Below are positions 63,885-64,000 of a DNA stretch of 64,000 bases, piece after piece; the stretch's first letter is position 1, and every line of letters begins with the position of its first letter. A model generated the notes under the pieces. The model had not been told where the DNA came from and searched no databases. It saw only the letters and a program-made list of their open reading frames with translations. Position numbers and translations under genes: made by a program. Origin of the DNA: Paludibacteraceae bacterium (GTDB taxonomy: Bacteria > Bacteroidota > Bacteroidia > Bacteroidales > Paludibacteraceae); the NCBI GenBank assembly GCA_017471175.1, contig JAFUVS010000012.1, positions 62,001 to 126,000 on the forward strand. The letters run 5' to 3'.

Positions 63885-64000
63885 CGGCTATATACTCTTC
63901 CGTTCTGCTAAACGCTCACTGTCTAATGGCGAACGACCGGCTAAAAACGGCTTGTTATCTGCGGCGCATTATCACCGCACTGCGTATCAAATCAGATTGC

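Noticed and set aside
63955..64000. 3' end of a gene on the minus strand
   Set aside because: Only about 15 codons are visible, too few to support a call; noted in the hairpin entry.

Overview
The window comes from a member of the Bacteroidota, most likely order Bacteroidales. The evidence is a set of well-formed Bacteroidota promoters (TTTG, about 20 bases, then TAnnTTTG), the Bacteroidales-type ribosomal protein order (rpsL-rpsG-fusA-rpsJ with no tuf gene between), the HU / tiny basic protein / RNase G group, DUF4491 membrane proteins, a BspA-like leucine-rich-repeat surface protein, a golvesin-domain exoprotein and a fused 2-oxoacid:ferredoxin oxidoreductase alpha chain. Genus or species cannot be told from the sequence alone.

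Layout. 1-5634 (+): the end of one GH13 amylase, a GH13 lipoprotein, an acyl-ACP thioesterase, serine acetyltransferase, an RluA-type pseudouridine synthase and mtaB. 5624-6556 (-): a hemerythrin-LuxR regulator. 6859-14926 (+): two GT2 glycosyltransferases, a glucosaminidase/LysM protein, a DUF721 protein, mutS2, folK and an S9 peptidase, mostly joined by 4-8 base overlaps. 14898-15926 (-): mutY. 16151-18343 (+): HU, a 29-residue AURKAIP1/COX24-like protein and rng. 18419-19058 (-): two DUF4491 genes. 19207-20269: an IS982-type element whose transposase carries one stop codon. 20297-25432: a 1549-residue LRR/InlB-repeat exported protein, with arrays of 11-base repeats on both sides. 25699-32167 (+): rseP, a hexapeptide acyltransferase, dnaX, a YgiQ-type radical SAM protein and an M23 peptidase. 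Then tRNA-Val, trmO and korAB (-), and an OM protein / hydrolase lipoprotein / lipoprotein trio (+).

39522-57782 (-) is an unbroken str-S10-spc-alpha ribosomal supercluster from rpsL to rplQ. It includes fusA, secY, map, infA and rpoA, has one strong promoter in front of rpsL, and shows several hairpins in its wider intergenic gaps. Behind it lie rlmD and a 911-residue amidase/golvesin exoprotein (-).

The right end (62122-64000) is an accessory zone. It holds a broken AAA-type ATPase N-terminus, a 51-codon gene with its own promoter and terminator, an HTH antitoxin-like gene without a visible toxin partner, and two unrelated-sequence arrays that share one geometry: 5-base inverted arms, a 10-base spacer and a 33-base period. 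This shared geometry and the 11-base phased arrays around the LRR gene are the least explained signals in the window.
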